This document shows, one piece after another, positions 1-11,100 of a DNA stretch of 64,000 nucleotides. The first letter of the stretch is position 1, and each line of letters starts with the position of its first letter. Below the pieces are notes generated by a model. That model was not told the DNA's origin, ran no database searches, and saw only the letters and a list, made by a program, of their open reading frames with translations. The position numbers and the translations under genes were made by a program. Origin of the DNA: Rhytidiadelphus loreus (lineage: Eukaryota; Streptophyta; Bryopsida; Hypnales; Hylocomiaceae); NCBI GenBank assembly GCA_947034895.1, contig OX344762.1, positions 40,094,760 to 40,158,759 on the forward strand, written 5' to 3'.

Positions 1-1849
1 ATTCAAGTGGGCCTGGCTGTGCTGTTAGCGATGGGAAACCCTAAATGGAGACGGTAATGGACGGATGATGATGAAAGGAGGGGGGGATTAACAAATACTT
101 ACTGTACTAATGATGGTGTTTAACAAATTCCGGCGTCCCTTTGATGTGTATCATCCAAGGAAATCTTGAATGTTCACAGAATTAGTTGGATGACTCTAAA
201 TATCATCCAGATCGATTTCCAATGCCAAGGGGTTGGGCATGAAGAAGAAAAAAATAATCCCACATTTGACTAACCTGACTAGAAAATAGGATATCCGGTA
301 TGGGGCTTGCTTGGAATTTTTCGTTTGAAATGTTTCAATATTTGTTTGGTGCAAGGTGGAATGTTTTTTTATATTTAAAATAAATATATTATTAGATTAT
401 TAGATAATTATATATAAAAACTAAAATACAGTACATTGTTGAAGAAGAAAAGGTAGTTTGATTCCATTTATGCACAACCCCAATTCATGAAATTAACCCT
501 TGAATGTTGAAGGGGTGATGCTCAAAATCATCCTTTTGTATTACCGTGTGAATCATTCGTCAAAGAAATAGCAAAAGCACCTATTGAAAGTCAAAGTAAT
601 GTAGGAGATCTTTCCTTTCCAAACCCAATTTCAAGAATGAATAGTTGCACTTTTGTCCTACACTCAAAGATTCCTTGTCATCCATCGAACATTTGACATC
701 CGTGTCGACATTCAAGGGTTAATGGCGTAATCACCAAAACAAGTTTGAAAGGTGGAGATGTATTAAAAACAAGAACATTGAGGAACCTTGATTCCCATGT
801 ATGCAATCTTCACAACTACTAATGTAGCTTAAAGGAATTGGAGTAGAACAAAAAGAAAGGCAACTTCCGGCTACTAGGGACAATTTCAATAAGACAAAAC
901 AAATCCATTACAATGAAACACACAAAAGTATGCTTACATGTAATTGCTACAAATTGCAAATAAGGATAGTTGCTACAAATTGACAAGATTTATTTTTATT
1001 AGATCTTATTGGCAAGTGTATTATGTGTCCATTGTAGTAGTAAATTATTAATTTTCAAAATGTTGATAATCAGATGTTTTATAAATTAATCAACACTAGA
1101 TTCTAGTGTGTAGACTTTGTACATCCTCAAAAATTATGTCTTCATTCTAGGCAAGAGTGTAATTGGAACAATTTTTGGTCACTTATAATTTTGGATGTCC
1201 ATTTGGCATGAAGTTAGATGATAAAGTTATAGACCTTGAGTGATTTTTAATTTTTAAAAAAAATAGTTTACTATTTTTAACCTTCTTCCAATTGGATGTC
1301 TACCTTGGCCATTTTGGGGATTTTTAGTCCTATTTTTGATCCAAAAATGCAAATTTGAAGTCACAAATTGGACATGTTGGAGGTCTATTAACACTAAAAG
1401 GGCTGACAATGAATTTTTATGAAAATAGCATCATGTCAATTGCACACATGGGGTCAAAGTGACCTTCCTTTGCGCGAAAGCTATGAAGAGGAAAAAAATT
1501 TCCTTCATGAATTTTTTGGTGCAATGCAAGCGCAATCTTCTCTAGAAAAATGGCTTTTTTTACGGAATTTTTTTGAATTTTTTTTGAATTACTAAAAATG
1601 AAAATCTCTAAAGACCCCTATTCTGCTATTTTTTGCTCCCAGTGGCTTCTACAGTACTTTGTAGTAATCCGTAGTATTGCATAGTACAACATAGTACTAA
1701 ATCAACGATGTAGATTTGTAGGCGCCTTCAATCAACGGTGCAAATTTGTCGGGGCGCTTCTAAAACGTACTATTAGTAGTATTGCATAGTACTGCCAGTC
1801 CTATGGCCAAAAAATGTAATTTTGAACAAAAAACATGAAGTATTTCTTG
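1..1849. other. AT-rich intergenic DNA, no gene seen
   Basis: No coding sequence is supported on either strand. Around 1671-1800 there is a patch rich in TAGTAC-type words: the string GTAGTATTGCATAGTAC occurs twice, near 1670 and near 1775. Between them are two adjacent degenerate copies of a roughly 31-bp unit beginning AATCAACG and ending in a GGCGC-containing segment. This looks like a remnant of a small repeat. Elsewhere there are only homopolymer runs and low-complexity AT sequence. Confidence 0.6.
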
Positions 1850-4190
1850 CAACTACCTTTTTATATAGATTTTTGTTATACAAAAGAATGAACAATATCT
1901 ATACCTTAAATGAGGATGTTTTATTTTTAAATTTAAATTTTGTGTAGATCTTTATTACACAAAACAATGAATAATATTTGTACCTTAAGTAAGGTTGTTT
2001 GTTTTGTTTGTTTGTTATAGTAAAATCTCTAGAATTGTGTTCTTGGTACCATTGAAAATCTCTCAACTAGGAGAAGTGGACAGACTTTGTTTTGAGGCGC
2101 ACAGACTTATGACATAAAAGATATACTGAATTTTGAAGTTTTTTTGAATTAAATAATTAAATAATTATTTTAATTTTAATTTTATTATATTGTAACAAGA
2201 ACATAGGGCTATACAAAGTATGAAGTAGATAATTTTGAATTTTAGAAGTTGATTGTATCAACAAGAAGCTACATCTATATACATCAATACCTCAAACATT
2301 AGGCTATATATTTTGTTTTGCTTGTTATGTTGAGATTTCATGGATCGTGCATCTTCTGGTTGCATTCTTAGTACCATCGAAAAGTTCTTGGCGAGTAGGG
2401 GTGGACGGGCACAAAAATTTATTGAATATCAAAGTTTTTATGAATTAAAAAAAATAGAAAATGATTTGTTTTTTCTTATAATGTGGCAAGGGCACAAAGT
2501 ACACTAGTACATACCTTAAATTAGGTTGTTTGTTTGTTTGTTATGTTGAGATTTTTAGGACCATGTGTCCAATCATGTTCTTGGTACCGTCTAAAATCCC
2601 TCTACAAGGAAAGGTCCATGGACTTTGGTATGTGGCATTCCAACTCACAATGTGAAAGTTGTTGATTTTTGAAGTTTTAGGAATTAAAAAATTAAAAGAT
2701 TACTTTTACTTTTATTGATTGTGGTAATGGCATGGGACACACTAGCAATACATACATTAACTTAGGTTGTTTGTTTGTTTGTATGGTCAATTTTGTTAAA
2801 ATGGCGGTATTCCATTAAAATGGCACAAAATGAAACCACTGAAAGAATGAAAACAATGGAAAGATTGTCTGAGGGGAGTGAAAATGCATGAACTAGGAGT
2901 GATTTGAATGTGCTAGGCATAAAATTGGCACATGTATGACCCTATCGCGGCACACTTATTCTCTTTTGTAGAAGATATTTCATTAAATTGGCATGCGGAA
3001 TACTGCCATTTTAACGAAATTGACCATTTGTTTGATTTGTTTGATATGTTGAGATCTAAGAAATCGTGAGTTTGCCCACCACATTCTTGGTATCAATGGA
3101 AAGCTTTTCACAAGAAGGGGTGCAAGGACTTAGTTTCGTGACATTTAAATATATGGTGTGAAAGTTATGAATTTTTTAATTATTTTTAAATTAAAAAATT
3201 GAATTAAATGATATTTTATTTTGGGAAAAACATAATTTTTGCATCGCATGTCCAAACGCCACAAAACAAAGTCCTTGCACTCCTTTGTGCATAAATAAAA
3301 GATATTGAATTTAAGAATTTTTACCAATTAAAAAATTAGAAAATTAATTTCACTTTTATTTTGGCTATAGCAACAATACAAGGCACACTAATATACCTTA
3401 AATTATTTTTATATTTATTTATTTTTGTTATGTTGAGATTTTTTAGACTATATATCCCCTAGTGGCATTCTTGATAGCATTCAAAAGTTCTTTGCAAAGA
3501 AGGTGGATAGGCTTTGTTTCATGGCTTTTGGATCTACAATGAGAATGATATTGAATTTCAAAGTTTCTATGAGCTAAAAAATTAGAAAATTACTTTTATT
3601 TTTATTTTAGTTGTGGCAAAGGGACAAGGCACATTAGTCTATACTTTAAGTTAGGTTGTTTGTTTTGTTTTGTTTGTTACGATGAGATCTCCTAGACTAT
3701 GCATCTTTGGTTGCATTCTTAGTACCATTGAAAAGCTCTTAGCAAAGAAGGATGCACAAGCTTTGTTTTGTGGTGTTTGTACCTATGATGTAAAAGGTAT
3801 TGAAGTTAGAAGTTTTTGTGAATTAGAAAAATTAAAAATTTACTTTTGCTTTCATTTTTATATTATATTGTGGCAATGGCACAATAGTCTATACCTTAAA
3901 TGAAGTTGTTGGTTTGGTTTGGTACGGTAAAATCTTGTAGACCATGTGTCTTTTGGTTGTGTTTTGGATATTGTTAAAAAGGTCTCTGCAAGAAAGGGTG
4001 CACGGTCTTTGTTTTGTGGTGTGTGGACCTACAATGTAAAAAATATTGAATTTCAATTTTTTTATGAATTAAAAAATTAGAAAAATACTTATTTCAGTTG
4101 TGGCAATGGCACAAGGCTCTCTAATCTATACCTTAAATGAGGATGTTTTTATTTATTTTTTATTATAGTCAAAGCACACTAGTCTATATC
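1850..4190. repeat. Diverged tandem array of about 240-bp units
   Basis: About eight diverged units follow one another. Each starts near ATACCTTAAATTAGGTTG, runs through a TTTG-rich stretch and TTATGTTGAGATTT, then a conserved core containing TTCTTGGTACCATTGAAAA and GACTTTGTTTTGTGGCRTT, then an AT-rich tail and a GGCAATGGCACAAGGCACA-like segment. Cores begin near 2000, 2305, 2525, 3030, 3410, 3655, 3910 and 4140. Part of the core also appears inverted near 3240-3290. A MITE at 2783-3027 splits one unit. Related sequence recurs at 29700-30200. Short ATG-initiated frames inside the units are not conserved between units and look non-coding. Confidence 0.75.
2783..3027. mobile_element. MITE-like element, 245 bp, about 31-bp inverted ends
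   Basis: The left end begins ATGGTCAATTTTGTTAAAAT and continues GGCGGTATTCC. The right end is its inverse with a few mismatches (GGAATACTGCC, then ATTTTAACGAAATTGACCAT). It interrupts one unit of the 1.85-4.19 kb array inside a TTTG-rich segment, so a target-site duplication is hard to fix: TTGTTTG-like sequence lies on both sides. There is no coding capacity. The superfamily is not assigned. Confidence 0.7.
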
Positions 4191-4286
4191 AATGAGGATA
4201 CTTGTTTTGTTAATTTATTATGGTCAAGGCACACTAGTCTATATCTATGGTAGTTGGTGTCACTAAGCTCAAAATAATTCCATATA

Positions 4287-4829
4287 AGGTAAACTAGCCT
4301 ATGAGAGGCCAAGTGCCTAATACAGACATATATAAGATGACCCATTACAGTTTTCCATCAATTTGTGCCAGGTTTTATCTAATTAATGTAAGCAAAACTT
4401 CATTAGATAGGTTGATGGCTGAAATCAATGTTTTGTATGATGGTGATGGAGATGTTAGAGACTGTTTTAGGAACTCGTCCCTTTCTAGTGTAATTCATTA
4501 CATGAACTAACTTTTTTTATTCCTTTATGTCATGTCCATGTTAGAAAATATTTCAACCATGTTAGGAAATATTGTAACTGCATTGGGTGGTTTGATGACC
4601 ACCATGGGTATAGTTTTTGATGGTTGTGGGATAGTCTATAGACTGTATTGAGCCATTTGGCCAGTTCACTTCAAAAATCTGTAACAAATTCATACTTTGT
4701 CAAAAAAATAAAATTTCAATTGTTCTACCAATTTTTCATGTTTGACTTTATATGAAAAAAAAAATTCAAAATTTCAAATATATCAACAAGGCAAACCAAG
4801 CAATCTGCCTGTCATGGGCTGGTTTACCT
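4287..4829. mobile_element. MITE family A, copy 1 (543 bp, TA target site)
   Basis: The inverted ends read AGGTAAACTAGCCTATGA on the left and, on the opposite strand at the right, AGGTAAACCAGCCCATGA. The element is flanked by TA on both sides (4285-4286 and 4830-4831). A second copy lies at 50799-51343 in the opposite orientation. The interiors are homologous along their length, including the segment with GTCATGTCCATGTTAGAAA. A TA target site fits Tc1/mariner-type movement, but the end sequence is not the classic Stowaway end. A 69-codon frame inside is probably fortuitous. Confidence 0.85.
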
Positions 4830-4946
4830 TATAGCCATTTTTCAAGTGATGTATCCTTCATTTGAGCTCATTATCATTGTCATTGTGAGAAAGTGTTAAT
4901 ATAAGATAAAATTGTTTTTTTTCTTCCAATTCATAGGAGTACACAT

Positions 4947-6348
4947 CACTAGAAGAAAAAGAGGGGTTTTGCAAATAGATTTTGCAACTGGTTTTGAGTT
5001 GCATTGGACATTTGCAACTAGTGATATTGTAGAGGACTCTAGTTGTTTAGGACAAGTTTCTTAGTTGTATTGTAGTTGCATGGCAAAATGAATTGTTTTT
5101 CATTCGGCAACTTACTTGGAACTTCATCGATGCGCTTTATGACGTGGTTGCTTACGTAGTATTCATTGCCATTTGAGGTTGGTAACTAAGTTGCAACTTG
5201 TTTGTAACTTCATTGCAACTTTGATGCGATTGGTCTGGTACTTCATTTCAACTACTTTGCAACTGTTTTAGGTATATATTTGATTATAGGATAATGATTG
5301 TGGGACAATGATTGTGGGACAATGATTATAGGACAGTGATTATGGGACAATGATTATAGGACAGTGATTATAGGACAATGATTATGGGACAATGTAAGTA
5401 GTTTGTGACTCATTTACAATATGTTTGTCACTTTTTACCAACTGGTTTGCAACTAGGTTATGACTTTTCTATGACTACTGTGATTAGTTTATAGGATATG
5501 TATAACTTTTTTGTGACTCATGAATCATGAGCACAACTTATTTACAACTACTATGCATCTTGATGATACATTTGTGCAACTTGTAATCGACTGCATACAA
5601 GTGTCTTACAACTCATCATGAACACAACTTATTTGCAACTACTATGCATTTTGATGATACATTTGTGCAACTTGTAATCGACTGCATACAAGTGTTTTAC
5701 AACTCATCTGCAATTGATGATCAACTAGTATACTCATAATGTCCTATACAACATATTATACACAATATACCATACATAATACAACACACATAGTAAACCA
5801 TACAATATACACCATATATCATACAATACTCACTATACTGGACAATTATATTAGGTAGCTCCAAAGGTCACTTATTGTGATTTTAGGATGTTATGAAGAC
5901 GAATTATTTAAATACATAGGGTGGCAGGAGGTATGACAAATGATATGGGATATATAAAATGGTCACTCCAACCCCATGGAATTATATTAAAGTAAACTTG
6001 TCTTCTTGTAGTTGTTTTGTAGTTGTAAACTAGTTGTGTTTTGGTTGTTCTATAGTTGTTTTCTAGTTGTCTTTGAATTGATTTCTAGTTGCATTGTAGT
6101 TGTGGATTCCACATAGCGCAAAGTTGTCCACATCGACACTTCTAACAAATATAGGATGTAAAATACCCACTCTGTTACGATTCCATTTTCCTACATTTTT
6201 TTCTACTACTACTCTGCAACTACAACAACATACACATCAAAGTTGGTGCAATTATAGAGGATTGCAATTGCAAGATAGTTATATAGGACACTTAGTTGCA
6301 TTTGAGTTGCATATGGCCGGTTGCAACGGGCACATTTTTCTTCTAGTG
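4947..6348. mobile_element. Non-autonomous CACTA (En/Spm-type) transposon, 1402 bp
   Basis: The left end is CACTAGAAGAAAAA and the right end is its exact inverse, TTTTTCTTCTAGTG. The element is flanked by a perfect 3-bp duplication, CAT, at 4944-4946 and 6349-6351. CACTA ends plus a 3-bp target duplication are diagnostic of this superfamily. Both flanks are packed with short words such as TTGCAACT, AGTTGCA and TAGTTGTA in both orientations, as expected for subterminal transposase-binding repeats. No transposase frame is present, so movement would need an element elsewhere. The interior holds a 15-bp tandem array and a duplication of about 96 bp. Confidence 0.93.
5283..5396. repeat. 15-bp tandem array inside the CACTA element
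   Basis: About seven units of GGGACAATGATTATG with G/A variation (ATAGGACAGTGATTA and similar). Just downstream, at about 5527-5710, a segment of about 96 bp containing ACAACTACTATGCAT and TTGTAATCGACTGCATACAA occurs twice in tandem with few differences. Confidence 0.85.
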
Positions 6349-7739
6349 CATGTCATTCTCCCATTGGTTGATAAGCTTTACAATTCAAAGGGGTACACGT
6401 GTAATTTTTCTATTGGTTGTAAAACTTTTACATCCAAGAATTTGAGCACATTGTAATAATCTCCTTTTAAAATGCATTCATGAATTGTTCTTACATACTC
6501 ACCCCAACCCCATACCCTACATGTAAATCAGTTTCGTAAATAATTAAAGAAAATTTGGAACATGTCTAAAATTTTAGGTCAATTTCATAAATAATTAGAT
6601 AAAATTTGGAACATGTCTAAAATTTTAAAGATTGTACAAATATTTTTGAAAATCTGAAAAAATTTCACTAGTGCCAACCAATTCTAAATATCTAAAAAGT
6701 ATTCTTGAGAAAATTTAGAAAAAGAAACACATTAATACATGGATACCAAAAATCAATTTGAAATTGGGAGTGTCAAAAAAGTAGGAGGAATAAAGTACCA
6801 AAAGTTGAGAAAAATCAAAACAAGTTGTCAAATTGTCCAAATTCTAAAATTAAATTATTTTGGCACCTTGGTGCCAAATCTAACATGAACATATGGTATT
6901 TGTATTCTTGTGGAACCTATGTGTACAACAAATGACATGAAATATAGCCATATAAATTTGTGTGAATACATATACATTCCATATATATTTTATATTTGAA
7001 TCCAAGCTCCATATCCATATCCTATAACTATATCCATATCCATATTCTACATCCATGTATCGACCAAGATCATATATTTGATGGACATCAAGAATATTGG
7101 TTTTTCAAAAGATCAACAACAATTGGGGGGAGGGGGATAGTTGGGGAAAAGAGGATAGTTTTTCCAAAAAAACATCAATAAACTATTGGTTTTCACCTTT
7201 TTTTAGCTCATTGTCATTGTGTCATTGTCATTGTGATCTACAATTTATAGGCAAGCTTGAATTTAAAGAATCTCAATAGTAAATGGAACTACAAATCATT
7301 AGAAGCTATAAAATTCAAGAACATTATGGATGGGTTTTTCTTCCTGATATTTATTTTTTACCTTTAAAATGATTTGACCACAACCAACAAAATGAAGTGA
7401 ATGGAACTCTAATTTTTTCTTTTTCTTTTCTAGAATGAGTTTTTTTTCATACATACAACATTACATTATCATTCATTATTAAGGATATTCCAAATGAAAT
7501 GGTCAAATTTCATTGATTAGCAATTACCAGAAAAATGTTCAATGAGATCCTAGTATTGAAGATTTATTTGAGGGAAAAGTAACGATGAGAACACACTCAA
7601 TTGTTTTTGTCACCACAAAAATGTAAATATTAGAATAGCCAAGGGACCATGGTGAATAAGATGCTTTTTACGAGCTCATCCATACTGTTGAGGGCCGGGT
7701 GGATTGATAAGATTTGAAAATCCAATGTGGCACAAAAAG
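6349..7739. other. Intergenic DNA, low complexity, no gene seen
   Basis: AT-rich sequence. At 6960-7060 there is a CATATC/CATATCC-rich simple-sequence patch. Around 6540-6640 the phrase AATTTGGAACATGTCTAAAA occurs twice about 60 bp apart. Around 7122-7147 a G-rich run (three G-tracts of four or more) could form a quadruplex. No frame with coding character was found. Confidence 0.5.
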
Positions 7740-8167
7740 TGATGATGTGGAAAAGTAATATTCTTCCAGGCAGAAATACCTGGAATTCACTTCGAAATCC
7801 AGAGAGCTAAGCTACGTGACCAACTTGAAGAAGTCCAAATCTGGGGAACTGCCAGCTTGAATAACTGCAGCCACACTTGCCACCCTGCTGCATGGTATGA
7901 ACCTTTCACTTACACTCCAGGAACAGCATAAATTTCTAGCATCAAAAGTCTGTGTGGTACAGAATTTGCAGCAGAATCCCGAGTCTCAGATAGAATGAAA
8001 CAATCCACAGGACACCTTTGAACCTGAAACTTTACAAGCGAAATAGCAGGAGAAAAACAAAATGCGGGCAGTCATGGAGCCATCGCTGTTGTTTTGTTCA
8101 CAAATAGAAATCAACCTGCTGTCCGAACCAAAACTAATTTAATCAAGACTGGATACATCCTTCAGCG

Positions 8168-11100
8168 TTACGTAACTCTTTCTTTTCCTCCAGATTTCGA
8201 TTTTTCCGCTGCCTCCTGTTGATCCGCCAACTTCAAGCGATTTCTGTACTCCTCCCACTCATACTTGCAGCGACCTTTCACCTAAATAATAGAACATAAC
8301 AGGAGATTAACATGGCACCACACATCACCAATGGCACACAGAGCTAGTTTCACAACAACAGGGTTCCTGCAAAAGGCTCATAATCTAAAATTCACTACCC
8401 TTAGCCATGAGAAAAAATAGGTATAGAGGAATACGTGCAAAAACACTAAAAACTGCTAATAAGGAAATACCAATCAGGAGAGGTCTCTCCAAACGTGAAG
8501 TCGAAGAGATACTGAGTCAAAGCACACCCAGAGCATTACATGCCTAAATTAACTTTGCAGACCAGGGAACATACCGAAAGTGCTCCAGACCATTTTGGCA
8601 ATGTAGGATCCTCAGCACCCTGAAATGACCAATATTTTAGCACTCCAGATGAAACAAGCAGAGATACGTGAACAATAACTGTGCTGACGATACATTATTT
8701 CAAAACAAATTGAAAATCAATCATAAAACAAGTTCAGGAAGATTGAGCACACACCGAGATATTTAGGGATAGCACAACCCGATGACGTATCCACTGAGCA
8801 TCGACAACTCCAATTTTCTCATGTGCAGGCTGCAACGTAACCCAACAGTTGATTTATTTGTTAAATGAGGTTTTTTACAAGCCCGGGAAGCAGTTCTTCG
8901 TCGAGAATATAGAGTGTCGCTACTACTGAAGAGCCGACCATAATCAATGTCCTTTAGTAATAATTCCCAATACTTAAAACATTGAACCACTGCATAACCG
9001 CGAAGGACCAAGAGGCCCAAATTGGGTCTCATGTTTTTATTAGCAGAGTTGGTAACTTTTGCCCAATTTAATTAATTAATTGACTAATACATGCAATGTT
9101 CTTCGCTGAGATAAAATTTGATCCTATCTAAATTATATCTTTCACAATATGATCAATCAAATTGATCATTTCTAACCATGAATCCTTGGTCTTTTAAGAG
9201 TTAAAAGGTGGAGAGTGAGCTTACCCGAGCACACCGCTGAAGCTCCATGTCCAATCCCCATCCATGGACCAAATCATTCTGTAATCACGACTCATTATTA
9301 GAATACTCAAAGTTTTGCCATCATTATAAACTTGTTAGTGCTTAATTCTACAAAAAAAATATCCAAGTGAAGACCCGAAAGACGTCAACATCCAAATCTA
9401 TATCCTCAGATGATTACCGCAAAAGTTATAATACATCATGTCGTGTTTCATCACAGGAAATTATTATGCTTATCCAACAATCAGACTGTTTGAGCGATAC
9501 CTGTATCATATGCCAAACACATTTCCATGCTGACCGCGAAAAAACGGGAGCCATAATCTCTACAAACCTGCAGTTGCGAGGTATTAGTTGACCCAGGCTA
9601 ATACAGCAACCACTTGAAGATAATTTTCCTAAAGTTTAACTACTCAGATGTAGCTAGCTACAGAGTGAAAACAACAGTATATCTATCTTTATCATTATTG
9701 GCAGAATTTTTCAGAGACCAGGTCACCGTTAAAATTCAAAGTCTGATATATATCTACAGCTGGCAATCAGCATAGACGAACCAACAGAATCGACACAGTT
9801 TGTGAAAAAGAATGGTTTACCCTGCACAGGGAGGCAATAGAGGATCTGAGCACCAACCGTCTTTTTCCTTGGTCTCCCTGTGCAGAACACAATACGTGAG
9901 AATGGTCAGTAAAAGTGAGTTTATAAGAACCGCCGAATCCAACTTAAAAGGTTAAAAGGCATGTAGGAGTATCAAATCATGGTCGAGATTGTTATTTGCC
10001 TAGTATAGTGGAAAACTTGCAAGGAAAATTGACATAAAATACAATGTTGTTAACCTCCTTACTAGCATGTATTCCAACAAAGAGATCATATTCAGGACGA
10101 TTCATCTACTCTATTGCTTATTTCGTGGATCTGAAGAGCTTCAGTTGTAGATAACTCTGCCATCCTCCTCCAAAAACAACCGCCTCAGACAAACTCGACC
10201 GAGTGCCTGCTACAGTCAATCACGGATAGATCGATGACATATTTGACGGTAACATCCTGTTTGGTTAAAAGCCTTAAGAACCACATTGAAGAAATAGGAG
10301 TAAATATTCTAAGTGATGTGCTCTCCAGCTAAAAATCAGTTATTATTGACAACTTACTTGTGGACCTCGCTGTCACCTCTGCGTTTGGTCATTTCCCATG
10401 TTAAACCTCTATCGGGCTCCAATCCCGGTTGTGATATCTCAAGCCCGTACCTCTTTACCAACTCCATGTACCTGCAGCCGAAGGTCCGGATGACATCAAA
10501 TTTAATGCAACACTAAACAAATTCCATTATGTTTTCCCCGATAGGTGCACTATTATTTATCAAAGGGCATACCACCGCAGTCTATCTGTGAAAACATTTG
10601 CAACCTTACATCGGAATCTCTAACATTCCATTGACAATAATGCACTAAATATTTGTTTATTACTGAGTTATGGCACTGGTAGAAATCCACACTCCAAAGG
10701 TACTCTAGGGAACCTAGTCGCGTTACAATTGTCAGGGTTTAACGGGGTTACGTTTCCTAGAATACTTGTTTTCTTTTCTTTTGGGGGGCGGAACCGTGGG
10801 GGATGCGGGACTGGGATTTCTACTAGTGTGGATCGCCGTTCAAGTTGAAGACAATAAGTTTTCACATTGTGAGGAAGACTAAGAGAGGCCAGCCACAATT
10901 CTGAAACAAAGGCCTGCTTAGAGAACTTACTTCTCGGCATTAAAATGCTCCACATCCAGATCCTCATCCCAAATGAAAATATAATCATACGCTTCGACCA
11001 CGTCAGGGTGCAGAAACCGTTTGGCGTACCACCTGAAAACATTAAGCAGTACATTGATATCACAAATTGCTACAGGCTAGAGCAAATCCAAAGACAGAGG

